Of a stretch of 26,215 bases of DNA, positions 1 to 8,601 are shown piece after piece. Each line of letters starts with the position of its first letter. Within the stretch, counting starts at the first letter, position 1. Made by a program: the position numbers and the translations under genes. The DNA is from JAJPJQ01 sp041490745 (GTDB taxonomy: Bacteria; Desulfobacterota; Binatia; UBA9968), in contig JBGPTS010000031.1 of NCBI GenBank assembly GCA_041490745.1, positions 1-26,215 on the forward strand. Direction: 5' to 3'. Under the pieces are notes generated by a model. That model worked only from the letters and a program-made list of their open reading frames with translations, was not told the origin of the DNA and did not search any database.

Positions 1-2
1 CG

Positions 3-1925
3 GGCGCGACCGGATCTACCGGCGCCGTTGGAATTACTTTCGAAGGAACTTGGGCCGACGCGACGGCGTATCAGATCAACGACGTTGTCACGTACAACGG
101 CGAGACGTGGATCGCCGTGTTCGATCACGCGAGCAACTCAAACGATTTCCCCGGCGGCCTCTCCGACTGCGGCAGCAGCGAAAGCTGTTGGTCGAAGCTC
201 GCCGCCTTAGGCGCTACCGGACCGATCGGCCCCACCGGCGCAACCGGCGCCACGGGTCCCATCGGTCCGACCGGAGTCACTGGTGACACCGGAGCAACTG
301 GTGCGACGGGCGCGACCGGTTCCACTGGCCCTACGGGAAATAACGGCACTAACGGATCGAACGGCGCTACGGGTCCGACCGGACCGACCGGAAATAACGG
401 GGCCAACGGATCGGACGGCGCCACAGGCGCGACCGGGCCAACAGGTCCAACCGGAAACAATGGCACCAACGGATCCGACGGAGCCACAGGTCCGACTGGA
501 CCGCAAGGATCGGCGGGTGGAGCGATCACGATTCAATACACGTTCAGTACCACGACGACCGACGCCGATCCGGGCAATGGAAATCTACGCCTCAGCAACG
601 CAACGCAGAATGCCTCGACTACGATACGAACCGATTTCCTCGATTCAGGCGCGACGGACTGGACGGCGGTGCTCGATACCCTCGACGCCAGCTCTTCAAC
701 GGTGAAGGGACAATTGCGGCTGTCAAAAGTTTCGGATCAAACCAAATGGCTCACGTTCAATCTGACGGCGAGAGCGACGCCGTCCGGTTATCGCAACTTC
801 ACCGTCGCCAATACCGGATCTAGCTCTGCAAATCCGTTTGCCGACAGTGATGCGATTCTCTTGGAATTCACCCGCACCGGAGATTTGGGCGCGACCGGAG
901 CGACCGGGCCAACAGGACCGACCGGACCGTCCACGTTTAGCGCGATCGGCTCGAGCACGAACACGACCGCAGCTATGGTGGTCGGTACCGGGGTCTCGCT
1001 GACCACAAGCGGAAGCGGAACGATTACCGCCAATGGGCTGGCTTCCGGAACCTATAGCGTGAGCATCAGCGGCAACGCTGCAACTGCAACAGCATTAGCG
1101 TCCGGACCGACACAGTGCGGAGCCAATAACTTCGCTACCGGCGTCGCCGCCAGCGGCAACGCGAACTGCTCGCAGCCTTCGGCGGCCAATCTGTCGAACG
1201 GAACGACGGGCAGCAACAGTGTAGTGCTGGGAACCAGCCCGACGATCACCACGCCGAATATCACCAACGTCAAGGATGGAAACGGAAACCCGTTCATTAC
1301 CTCAAGCGCGACGGCAAGCGCCGTGGATTCGATCACCATCACCAATGCCGCAACTGCAAATCCCGCGACTGTGACGGTGGGAGCTTCAGGAACCGATACC
1401 CACATCAACCTGTCCCTGGCAGGCAAGGGAAACGGCTTGGTGCAAGCCGGCTCTCTAATGACGGCTAACAGCAACGTAGCCCGGGTTACGGCGGACTTTA
1501 CAACCGCCAGCACAACACTTACAACGATCACCGGATTGAGCTGGACGCTCCCCGCCAACATCGCGCTGAACTTGCCGTTCGCCTGCTACCTATCGTACTC
1601 CCAAGCGACAGCCGCTGCGGCGGATGCGTTCGGAATCCAGTCGGCGACGATAGCTCCGACAAACATCTTCGCCAACGCTGCGGTCTTTACAAACACAACC
1701 ACAATAAGAACCGCGACGCTGGCGACACTGGCAACCACTACGGCAACCAATATAGTTAGTTTCACACCGACGGCCATTGCCACTATTTACGCCGCGGAGC
1801 TTCACGGCATGATCGAGAATCCCTCCAACGCCTCGACTAACACCATTAACATTATGGTCCTGACGGGGAATGCCGCGGACTCGATTACCATTAAGCGCGG
1901 AAGTCACTGTATCTTGGGAATGTAA
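3..1925 (+). CDS. Collagen-like repeat surface / tail-fibre-like protein, 5'-partial
   Basis: The reading frame is open from the window's left edge, so the true start lies upstream; the GTG at 117 is internal. The visible N-terminus has a short aromatic module (TWADATAYQINDVVTYNG, then CWSKLA) like the carbohydrate-binding-type modules that precede collagen-like repeats in tail-fibre and exosporium-like proteins. About 100 residues of Gly-X-Thr/Asn triplets follow (bases ~210-525). A Ser/Thr/Ala-rich beta-type region comes next, with a second short Gly-X-Thr block (~882-930), and the rest is low-complexity and probably beta-structured up to the TAA. No catalytic motif or membrane anchor is visible. 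It is probably an extracellular structural or adhesive protein; a prophage tail fibre is the main alternative, but no phage genes are seen in the window. Composition (Thr, Ala, Asn) and a somewhat lower GC differ from its neighbours. Confidence 0.8.
   Translation, partial: GATGSTGAVGITFEGTWADATAYQINDVVTYNGETWIAVFDHASNSNDFPGGLSDCGSSESCWSKLAALGATGPIGPTGATGATGPIGPTGVTGDTGATGATGATGSTGPTGNNGTNGSNGATGPTGPTGNNGANGSDGATGATGPTGPTGNNGTNGSDGATGPTGPQGSAGGAITIQYTFSTTTTDADPGNGNLRLSNATQNASTTIRTDFLDSGATDWTAVLDTLDASSSTVKGQLRLSKVSDQTKWLTFNLTARATPSGYRNFTVANTGSSSANPFADSDAILLEFTRTGDLGATGATGPTGPTGPSTFSAIGSSTNTTAAMVVGTGVSLTTSGSGTITANGLASGTYSVSISGNAATATALASGPTQCGANNFATGVAASGNANCSQPSAANLSNGTTGSNSVVLGTSPTITTPNITNVKDGNGNPFITSSATASAVDSITITNAATANPATVTVGASGTDTHINLSLAGKGNGLVQAGSLMTANSNVARVTADFTTASTTLTTITGLSWTLPANIALNLPFACYLSYSQATAAAADAFGIQSATIAPTNIFANAAVFTNTTTIRTATLATLATTTATNIVSFTPTAIATIYAAELHGMIENPSNASTNTINIMVLTGNAADSITIKRGSHCILGM
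336..506 (+). repeat. Tandem coding repeat in the collagen-like segment
   Basis: Three in-frame tandem units start at 336, 390 and 453 (54, 63 and 54 nt). Each begins with a Gly-Asn-Asn-Gly stretch and ends in Gly-Pro-Thr triplets. The middle copy carries a 9-nt (Gly-Ala-Thr) insertion. The units differ mostly at third codon positions, so they are not a very recent duplication. Confidence 0.75.
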
Positions 1926-1989
1926 TAGAGCGATTCTATATAGCTACCGAATAGCTACCGATAGTTTAAGGTAGAAAATGCAAGTGAGG

Positions 1990-2019
1990 AAACGGCGGGC
2001 CAAATGGCTCGCCGTTTTT
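1990..2019 (+). terminator. Rho-independent terminator after the collagen-like gene
   Basis: A 12-bp stem (AAACGGCGGGCC with GGCTCGCCGTTT, one G-U pair) closes on an AAAT loop and runs into a T tract. It lies 65 nt after the collagen-like stop codon and abuts the stop codon of the opposing metalloprotease gene. It can therefore serve both convergent genes, though the T run is better on the + strand. Confidence 0.85.
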
Positions 2020-3256
2020 ATCTCCCATTCAAACTTTCAATTATCCGCTCGAAATGCCGGCGCAGCACCGGCCCGATTCCCGGCGCGCCCATGATGTCGT
2101 CCGGATCGGCGATGACTTCCATGACCTGAAAACCGTCATCGCCCAAATCTTTGTAGCCGCGGAAATAAACGTCTTTGAATCCCAAGATGTGGCCGAACTC
2201 GTGCGCCAGCACGCGCGGCGCGATATCGTGCGGCCCGAGAATAATCGCGCGGCCAAAGACGTGCGTCAGGATCGCGCCCGTCGTGAGTGCGGCGCCGTCG
2301 CCGGGAAACAGCGCGACGTGCTTACCGGCATCGATCGGCTCGCCTTTTTCAGGCGCTCTCAACTCGCCGTAAAGCCGGGCCGCCGGCAACGCCGTGACGG
2401 GAAGCTCGACGCGGAATTCGTCCACGCCGTCGCGCAGATGCCAAATTTCCTCGATGCTGTCTTTGACGCGCCGGACGAACTCGGCGTCCGCGATGTCGGT
2501 GTAAAACGGAACGTGAATGACCCAGAGATGGGCATCGGGATGTTCGACGCGGAGAAACGGCGGCGGCGGGTTGGCGTCGATCGCTTCTTGGATGTTGCGC
2601 GCGATCACTTTCTCGCGCTCCAACAATTCCGCTCGTCCTTCATCAGCTGCGCTTAACGCGTCGAGGATCGCCTGGCGCTCCAGCGCGACATCGTGCAGCG
2701 CGGTCATACGGTCATATCCCGCTCGATTGCCGGCGATCTCCGCCTGCCATAGCCGATTATATTGAACGAGCGAGTAGATGGTTCGCTGCCGATCGTTGAG
2801 GAGCCCGTAGCCGATCACAAGCTTCTCCCATGCATCACCGGCCGCGTTGGCAGACAAATTTTCCACTCGATCGAGTTCCGCCTCGATCGCGCGGATGGTT
2901 TCGTTCGCCCGCTCGATGAGTTGCTCGGTCAACGGCCAACTGTATGAAATGGATCGCGCTCTCAGCCGCTCCCGCGGCGCCGCCATATCCGGCACCACCT
3001 TCGGCAATACTTGATACCCGTGCACGATGCGTTGCGTTCGCACCGCTTCGAGTTTCGCCACGAGATCCGAACCGACCGACGCGACCCGCTCCGAGAGCGA
3101 TGCGTACAGCCGGTCCAATCGTTCCGCGTAGTCCCGATAGCCCGCCTCGACCCGATCGCCGCGGCGTAGATAGGCGTCGGCCGCCTCAACTGCCGTCGCG
3201 GCGCGCGCCGACGCGACGACAACCGACAGCGCAAACACCAACCTCGTCGCGCTCAT
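2018..3256 (-). CDS. Exported metzincin-like zinc metalloprotease
   Basis: A 412-residue protein with an N-terminal export signal (MSATRLVFALSVVVASA). The ATG at 3256 is chosen because GGGGAG lies about 6 nt upstream; a GTG at 3301 in the same frame adds 15 residues with no ribosome-binding site. Residues ~20-220 are charged and helical, probably coiled coil. The catalytic region is at the C-terminus: HEFGHILGFKD (352-362) fits HExxHxxGxxD, with Glu353 as general base and Asp362 in place of the usual third His ligand. A Met (389, in DDIMG) sits where a metzincin Met-turn is expected. The Asp ligand recalls snapalysin-type enzymes. It probably acts in the periplasm or outside the cell on an unknown protein. 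It stands alone, divergent from the sugar/lipid operon. Confidence 0.8.
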   Translation of the reverse strand: MSATRLVFALSVVVASARAATAVEAADAYLRRGDRVEAGYRDYAERLDRLYASLSERVASVGSDLVAKLEAVRTQRIVHGYQVLPKVVPDMAAPRERLRARSISYSWPLTEQLIERANETIRAIEAELDRVENLSANAAGDAWEKLVIGYGLLNDRQRTIYSLVQYNRLWQAEIAGNRAGYDRMTALHDVALERQAILDALSAADEGRAELLEREKVIARNIQEAIDANPPPPFLRVEHPDAHLWVIHVPFYTDIADAEFVRRVKDSIEEIWHLRDGVDEFRVELPVTALPAARLYGELRAPEKGEPIDAGKHVALFPGDGAALTTGAILTHVFGRAIILGPHDIAPRVLAHEFGHILGFKDVYFRGYKDLGDDGFQVMEVIADPDDIMGAPGIGPVLRRHFERIIESLNGR

Positions 3257-3389
3257 CGTCGCTCCCCGGCCGAAGCCGCGCAAAAATCTGGCAGAAGACA
3301 CGCGCCTATGTTATCATGCGCCTACGTAAAAGTGAGACCCGAGACTCGAGCGATTCCGACTGAACGACATTTTTCCGGAGAGCGATAGC

Positions 3390-5594
3390 TTGACTTCAAA
3401 CGGCCCCGACCGGTGGAAAAACTGCGCGTTCGCCCTGCTTGTCTTCATTCCGATCCTATTTAACGCGATCACTCTCTTTCACGAAGTTTCGCTCCCGGTC
3501 CCGAGCCTGAACGACGACGCGGTCCACTACCTTCTGATTCAGCGCGCGAGCGAGGCGCTTGCCCGCGGCGAAAATCTCTTCGACCACTGGCTGCCGGAGC
3601 TGGAGATGGGCTTCCCGTTTTTTTTCTACTACCAGCACTTGCCCCACCTGGCCGTCGTCCTGCTCCACCGGCTGTTGTTCCAATCCGTCGATCTCCTCAC
3701 GCTGTTTAATTTTATCCGCTATTTGCTCCTCGTCACGTTTCCGCTGACGGTCTATGGGTCGATGCGGCGGCTCGAATTCTCCGTCGTCGCCGCGGCGGTC
3801 GGCGCGGCGAGCGCGAGCCTCTTCTCGTCGAGCCACCGCTACGGCCTGGAATACGACAGCTACGTCTGGCGCGGCCTCGGCGTCTATACGCAGCTCTGGG
3901 CCGCGCACCTCTACTTCATCGTCCTCGCGAATCTCAATCGCCTGATCGACCGCGGCGTCGGCTACGGCGCGACCGCGCTTTCCTGCACGATCCTCGGCCT
4001 CTCGCACCTCCTGTATGCTTACATGCTGGGGATCACCGCGCTGGCGCTTTTTCTGCTCGGCCTCAACCGCGCGAACCGGCGCGCGCGCATGATCCGGCTC
4101 GCGATCGTCGGCGGAGTTACGGTCGTCGCGTGCTCGTACATGTGGCTCCCCTACCTGTTTCAAACCGCCTTCTTCGGCTGGAGCCCCTATCTCGAGCGCT
4201 GGAAATACGATTCGTACGGCGCGGGTCAGATCCTGACCTGGCTCGCGAACGGCGACCTGCTCGATTACGGCCGGCCACCGGTGCTGACCGTTCTGCTCGC
4301 GCTCGGCATCGCGGCCGTCCTGCTTTTGTTCGGGCGACGCGCTAGACCGGAGCGCGCAGCCGACGCCAGTTCGTTTGCCTCCGGGCGGCTCGCGCTCACG
4401 CTCTTTTTCGTCTGGCTCTTGCTCTACTTCGGCCGGCCGACCTGGGGCCGCCTGATCGATATTTTGCCGCTCAGCAACGGCCTGTTGATCCATCGCTTCC
4501 TCGGCAGCCTCGACGTGGCGGCGATCTTTTTGATCGGCCTCGGCGGCGAATGGCTTTGGAAACATTTGGAATTTTTGAATTCAACTTTTAGATTCAACAT
4601 TCATTCCGTGGTCGCCGCGTTGGTCCTGCTCGCTCTCCTCTGGCCCGCGCTGAGTGAGCGCCAGCGCTACTACCGGCTGAACGTCGAGTGGATCGAGCGG
4701 ACCCGCAAGGGTCTCGAGCGGGACGCCGACGGCCGCGCCGTGCTTGCGGCGCTGAGAGAACTCCCGCCCGGTCGCGCTTACGCGGGGCTGCGCGCGAACT
4801 GGGGCAAGGAGCTCGCCTTCGGCGATGTTCACTTTTACGATCTGCTCACCTTTCATCGCATCCCGGCATTGTCGCCGCCCTACTCCGGCATCTCGCTCAA
4901 CGCCGATCTTGCCTGGCACTTCGACGACCGCAACCCGGCGCATTACAATTTATTCAACGTTAAATACGTCGTCGCGCCGCGCCATTGGCCGCCGGCGGAA
5001 TTTTTGCGGCCGATCCTGGAGACGCGGCGCTATTTTCTCTACCGCGCCGACACCGGCGGCTACGCCGACTTCGTCGCCGTCGCCGAGCGCCGAACCCCGG
5101 CGTCTCAGTCGGCGCTGTTTTTTTTGAACCGCAATTGGCTCGAGAGCGCCGAGCCCGGGTTGAAACGAACGGTGCGCTACGACTATCCACCGGCGAAAAC
5201 GGCGGCAGCGGACGCGAGCGCGCGTCCCGGATGCCCCGGAGGTAAAATCCGCGAAGCGGAGATCGCGCCCGGCCGAATCGATCTGGAAGTCGAGTGTGCG
5301 ACCGCTTCGACGCTGCTCTTGAAGACAACCTATCATCCGAACTGGCGCGTCGCCGTTGACGGGCGCGATGTTGCAACGTTCATGCTCTCGCCGAGCTTCA
5401 TCGGCTTTGACGCGCCGGCGGGCGCGCACCGCGTGCGCGCCGAATATCGCGCCGCATGGATCAAGACGCCGCTGTTGATTCTCGGCGCGGGCGCGCTCGC
5501 CGCCGTATTCGTTTTTCAGTCGAAGATCGCTCGACTCGAAGCCCGGCTCGGCGTCGGCGCCCCCTTGTCGAAGGGAAAGGAGCGGCGACGATGA
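3390..5594 (+). CDS. Polytopic membrane protein, PTPS-related / glycosyltransferase-like
   Basis: A 734-residue integral membrane protein. TTG at 3390 is taken as start because GGAG (3377-3380) lies 9 nt upstream and the first membrane segment follows at once (FALLVFIPILF). The first extracytoplasmic loop has an acidic NDDAVHY motif and then WLPELEMGFPFFFYYQHLPH, typical of the PTPS-related membrane family, which resembles polyprenyl-phosphate-sugar-using glycosyltransferases. About ten hydrophobic helices follow to residue ~420. A soluble extracytoplasmic beta domain then ends in a YfhO-like motif (TTYHPNWRVAVDG) and a last transmembrane helix. It is first in a six-gene run and overlaps the next gene by ATGA. 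It likely transfers or handles a lipid-linked sugar at the membrane; substrate unknown. Confidence 0.75.
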   Translation: MTSNGPDRWKNCAFALLVFIPILFNAITLFHEVSLPVPSLNDDAVHYLLIQRASEALARGENLFDHWLPELEMGFPFFFYYQHLPHLAVVLLHRLLFQSVDLLTLFNFIRYLLLVTFPLTVYGSMRRLEFSVVAAAVGAASASLFSSSHRYGLEYDSYVWRGLGVYTQLWAAHLYFIVLANLNRLIDRGVGYGATALSCTILGLSHLLYAYMLGITALALFLLGLNRANRRARMIRLAIVGGVTVVACSYMWLPYLFQTAFFGWSPYLERWKYDSYGAGQILTWLANGDLLDYGRPPVLTVLLALGIAAVLLLFGRRARPERAADASSFASGRLALTLFFVWLLLYFGRPTWGRLIDILPLSNGLLIHRFLGSLDVAAIFLIGLGGEWLWKHLEFLNSTFRFNIHSVVAALVLLALLWPALSERQRYYRLNVEWIERTRKGLERDADGRAVLAALRELPPGRAYAGLRANWGKELAFGDVHFYDLLTFHRIPALSPPYSGISLNADLAWHFDDRNPAHYNLFNVKYVVAPRHWPPAEFLRPILETRRYFLYRADTGGYADFVAVAERRTPASQSALFFLNRNWLESAEPGLKRTVRYDYPPAKTAAADASARPGCPGGKIREAEIAPGRIDLEVECATASTLLLKTTYHPNWRVAVDGRDVATFMLSPSFIGFDAPAGAHRVRAEYRAAWIKTPLLILGAGALAAVFVFQSKIARLEARLGVGAPLSKGKERRR

Positions 5595-6583
5595 GCGTTC
5601 AGGGATTGAAAGTGGCCGTGGTGATTCCGGCGTACCGAGCCGCGGCAACGATTCAAAAAGTTGTGGCGGAAATTCCGGCGTGGGTCGATACCGTTTATGT
5701 CGTCGATGACGCGAGTCCGGACGACACCGCGGCGCGCCTCGCCGCCGTCGGCGACCGCCGCGTGCGCCGCCTCGCGCACGAGAGCAATCGCGGCGTCGGC
5801 GCGGCGATGGCGACCGGCTACCGGCAGGCGCTCGCCGACGGCGCGGAAATTTGCGTCAAGATGGACGCCGACGGGCAGATGGATCCGGCTCACTTGCCGC
5901 AACTGATCGAGCCGCTCGCCGCCGGGCGCGCCGATTACGCCAAGGGCAATCGTTTTCACGACGCGGCGGCGCTGCGCAAGATGCCGCGCGTCCGCCGGAT
6001 TGGCAACGCCGGCCTTTCCTTTCTGATCAAGGCCGCAAGCGGCCAGTGGCACATTTTCGATCCGACCAACGGCTACACCGCGATTCACCGCGACGCGCTG
6101 GCCGCGCTGGAGCTCGGGCGGCTCCATCCGCGCTATTTTTTCGAAAGCTCGATGTTGATCCGCCTGCGCGAGATCGACGCGGTCGTGGAAGACGTGCCGA
6201 TGCCGGCGCGCTACGACAACGAGCAGAGCGGCTTGAGCGTCGGGCGCGCGCTTGTTGAATTTCCCTGGCTGCTCTTCCGTTACGGCTTGAAGCGAATCCT
6301 CTGGCAATATTTCCTCGCCGATTTTAACGCCGTGTCGCTTTTTCTCGCCGCCGGCGCGCCGCTCGTCGCCTTCGGTCTTGGGTTCGGCTCTTATCAATGG
6401 ATCGAGAGTTACCTGACGGGAACGCTGGCCTCGACCGGCACGGTCATGCTCGCCGTGCTGCCGCTGATCCTCGGCTTTCAACTGCTGCTCCAGGCGCTCG
6501 TGCTCGACGTCCAGAGCGCGCCCCGCCGCGCCCTGCAAGGTCGGCCACGCGCCGCCGCCGCGCTCGAGTCGACGCCGCGGTGA
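5591..6583 (+). CDS. Family 2 glycosyltransferase, membrane anchored
   Basis: A 330-residue GT-A fold enzyme. The start ATG overlaps the previous stop (ATGA) and has AAGGAG about 8 nt upstream. VAVVIPAYRAAATI opens the Rossmann-like fold, VVDDASPDDT carries the nucleotide-binding Asp pair (39-40), and MDADGQMDP contains the metal-binding DxD (92-94). Two C-terminal hydrophobic segments (from residue ~248) give the layout of dolichyl- or polyprenyl-phosphate glycosyltransferases such as DPM1/GtrB/ArnC. It probably loads a hexose onto a polyprenyl phosphate, which the upstream membrane protein could then use. The donor sugar cannot be read from the sequence. Confidence 0.88.
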   Translation: MSVQGLKVAVVIPAYRAAATIQKVVAEIPAWVDTVYVVDDASPDDTAARLAAVGDRRVRRLAHESNRGVGAAMATGYRQALADGAEICVKMDADGQMDPAHLPQLIEPLAAGRADYAKGNRFHDAAALRKMPRVRRIGNAGLSFLIKAASGQWHIFDPTNGYTAIHRDALAALELGRLHPRYFFESSMLIRLREIDAVVEDVPMPARYDNEQSGLSVGRALVEFPWLLFRYGLKRILWQYFLADFNAVSLFLAAGAPLVAFGLGFGSYQWIESYLTGTLASTGTVMLAVLPLILGFQLLLQALVLDVQSAPRRALQGRPRAAAALESTPR

Positions 6584-6617
6584 GGCCATCGGAGCGGAAG
6601 GGTGAGGACCTCGAACC

Positions 6618-7031
6618 ATGATGCAACGGGCAACGCGCTCGAACGACGAGAAGCTCGGCGCCGAGGCTGAAGTTTTTCATCGCATCCTTTTCGGCCGCGC
6701 CGCGCCGGACGAAGTCCGGCGGCAATATACTGCCGCGCTCGCGGCACATCCGATTTCTGACCCATTGCCGATCGAGAAGCTGATCGCCGACGGCGTCGAT
6801 CTCGAAGCCGTCGAGCTCGTGCTCAGAAAAAAAAATCCCTTCAATCCGCTGACCGCGCGCTTTCGCGCGCTCTGTTACGTCGTCGAAGCGCGGCCGGAAT
6901 ATTTCGATCGGTTCATCGCCGAGCGGCGGCGCTTTGTCTTCGGCGCGATCGCGCTCGCGTTTCACGCCGCGCGCTCGATGGTCAAATCGATCAAAGGCGG
7001 ATTTCTCCTGCGGAAATATGGCATCGGCTAA
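6618..7031 (+). CDS. Small protein of unknown function preceding a GMC-type oxidoreductase
   Basis: A 137-residue protein, not recognised. The first half is acidic and helical, with a PIEKLIADGVDLEAVELVL stretch. The C-terminal third is basic (RFIAERRRFVFG, then an amphipathic FHAARSMVKSIKGGFLL), suggesting contact with membrane or with a partner. It starts 34 nt after the glycosyltransferase stop, with a purine-rich GTGAGGA upstream, and its 3' end overlaps the oxidoreductase start by 14 nt, so the two are translationally coupled. By position it could be an accessory subunit of that flavoprotein, as small subunits are for gluconate-dehydrogenase-type GMC enzymes. No sequence similarity to those subunits was recognised. 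Confidence 0.7.
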   Translation: MMQRATRSNDEKLGAEAEVFHRILFGRAAPDEVRRQYTAALAAHPISDPLPIEKLIADGVDLEAVELVLRKKNPFNPLTARFRALCYVVEARPEYFDRFIAERRRFVFGAIALAFHAARSMVKSIKGGFLLRKYGIG

Positions 7032-8601
7032 CGTCATCGTCGTCGGCTCGGGCGCCGCCGGCGCGTTCGCCGCGTACCAGCTCCGCCGCCGGGGCGTCCT
7101 GCTCCTCGACGTGGGCGTCACGGCGCCGGCCTCGGCACTCGCGGGAAATCTTTACGATCTCCGGCAGAGTCCGGGCGCGATCGACCTTTTCACCGAGCTG
7201 ATCGGCGCGCGCTTCGAAAGCCTGCACAACGTGTTTCATCCTTACCTCAGCCCGAAGCTCAAAGCGCCGCGCATGAGGTTCGTCATCGACGAGGCCGAGC
7301 GGCTTTCGCCGGTGCTGAGCCGGAACTTCGACGCGGCGATGAGCTTCGCCGCCGGCGGACTCGCTAACGCGTGGGGCGCGGGGCTGTATCGCTTTAACGA
7401 TCGCGACCTAGCCGCCTTTCCGATCGGCGCGCGCGACCTGGAATTTTACTACGACGCGATCACCGAGAAGATCGGCATCAACGGCGTTGACGACGACCTC
7501 GCGCCTTTCTTCGGCGCGGCGCGCGGTCTCCTGCCGCCGCTCCGGATCGATTCCAACGGCGAGACTTTTCTCAGCCGCTATCGCCGACGCCGCGCGGCGC
7601 TCAACCGCGCGGGGCTTTACGTCGGCCGGCCGCGGCTCGCGGTGTTGACGCGCGACCACGACGGGCGCCCCACCCATCGTTATGAAGCCCTCGAATTTTT
7701 CCGCCCGAACAATCCGTCGGTCTATACGCCGGCCTTGACGCTGAGAGAGATGGTCGAGCGCGGCGCGATCGCCTACGAGCCGGGCCTGCTGGTCGAGCGC
7801 TATGCCGAGAGCGCCGAGGGAGTCGTCGTAACGGCGCGCGAAGCGGCGACCGGGCGAACGCGCGAATTCACCGCGCGGAAGCTGATTCTCGCCGCCGGCG
7901 CGCTCAACACTGCGAAGATCGTTTTGCGCTCGAACGACGACTGCGAGAGCCGCCTGCCGCTTCTCGACAACGCCGTCTCGTACGTTCCGCTCTTCGATCC
8001 GCTGCGCATCGGCGCGCCGTTGGAGCGGGAGATTTACGCCGCCGCGATGCTCAACGCGGTCTATTCCGGGCCGCGCTATCCCGCCGAAATTCAAATGACG
8101 CTCTACAATCTCGGCGGCACGCTGCGCTCGGATTTTTTGTTCGACTTTCCGCTGGCGGCGCGGGGCAACCTGGTCGCCGCCAAGTACGTGACGCCCGCGC
8201 TGCTGGTGGCCCAGCTTTTCTATCCGGACCGGCCGGAGCCGACAAACTATCTTCGGCTCAGCTCGACGGGCGAGCTTGAGCTCAACTACGAAAGCAAAAA
8301 CTTGGGCGCTCTGGAGGCTCATTTATTGAGTCTGTTTCGCCGCATCGGTTACTTCGGCCTTGCCCGGCTCTGTAAATTTCTCGCGCCCGGCAACAGCTTT
8401 CACTACGCCGGCGGCTTGCCGATGAAGTCCGCGCCGCGCGGCCGCTACGAGACGGACCCGAACGGCCGGCTCGCGGCGACGCGCGGCGTTTACGTCGCCG
8501 ACGCGGCGAATTTTCCCGCCCTGCCGTCCAAGAATCACAGCTTCACGATGATGGCGAACGCGATGCGCGTCGCCGCCGAAGTTGGACGGGCGCTCGGATG
8601 A
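7018..8601 (+). CDS. FAD-dependent GMC-type oxidoreductase
   Basis: A 527-residue flavoprotein. ATG at 7018 is chosen because the dinucleotide-binding motif follows immediately: NVIVVGSGAAGAFAAYQL, with Gly10, Gly12 and Gly15. A second FAD-contact strand (ARKLILAAGALNTAKIVL) is typical of GMC oxidoreductases. The C-terminal block has GVYVADAANFPALPSKN, then HSFTMMANAMRVA, matching the GMC C-terminal domain with its His/Asn region. It would oxidise an alcohol, probably a sugar or polyol. It overlaps the small upstream gene by 14 nt and the downstream epimerase gene by ATGA. A flavin oxidation followed by an NAD-dependent reductase could carry out a two-step epimerisation, as DprE1/DprE2 do in mycobacteria; here that is inference. 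Confidence 0.85.
   Translation: MASANVIVVGSGAAGAFAAYQLRRRGVLLLDVGVTAPASALAGNLYDLRQSPGAIDLFTELIGARFESLHNVFHPYLSPKLKAPRMRFVIDEAERLSPVLSRNFDAAMSFAAGGLANAWGAGLYRFNDRDLAAFPIGARDLEFYYDAITEKIGINGVDDDLAPFFGAARGLLPPLRIDSNGETFLSRYRRRRAALNRAGLYVGRPRLAVLTRDHDGRPTHRYEALEFFRPNNPSVYTPALTLREMVERGAIAYEPGLLVERYAESAEGVVVTAREAATGRTREFTARKLILAAGALNTAKIVLRSNDDCESRLPLLDNAVSYVPLFDPLRIGAPLEREIYAAAMLNAVYSGPRYPAEIQMTLYNLGGTLRSDFLFDFPLAARGNLVAAKYVTPALLVAQLFYPDRPEPTNYLRLSSTGELELNYESKNLGALEAHLLSLFRRIGYFGLARLCKFLAPGNSFHYAGGLPMKSAPRGRYETDPNGRLAATRGVYVADAANFPALPSKNHSFTMMANAMRVAAEVGRALG

Noticed and set aside
336..506. Regular repeats considered as a possible CRISPR array
   Set aside because: The units are in-frame coding repeats of a collagen-like protein with no unique spacers; no cas genes are present.
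1052..1561. Val/Ala/Leu-rich minus-strand frame in the collagen-like gene that looks membrane-like
   Set aside because: It arises from the complement of Thr/Ala/Asn codons, has no ribosome-binding site, and the + frame continues the repeat protein.
3456..4565. 369-codon minus-strand frame opposite the membrane protein
   Set aside because: Its product is highly charged (Glu, Arg, Gln) and is the complement of hydrophobic-helix codons.
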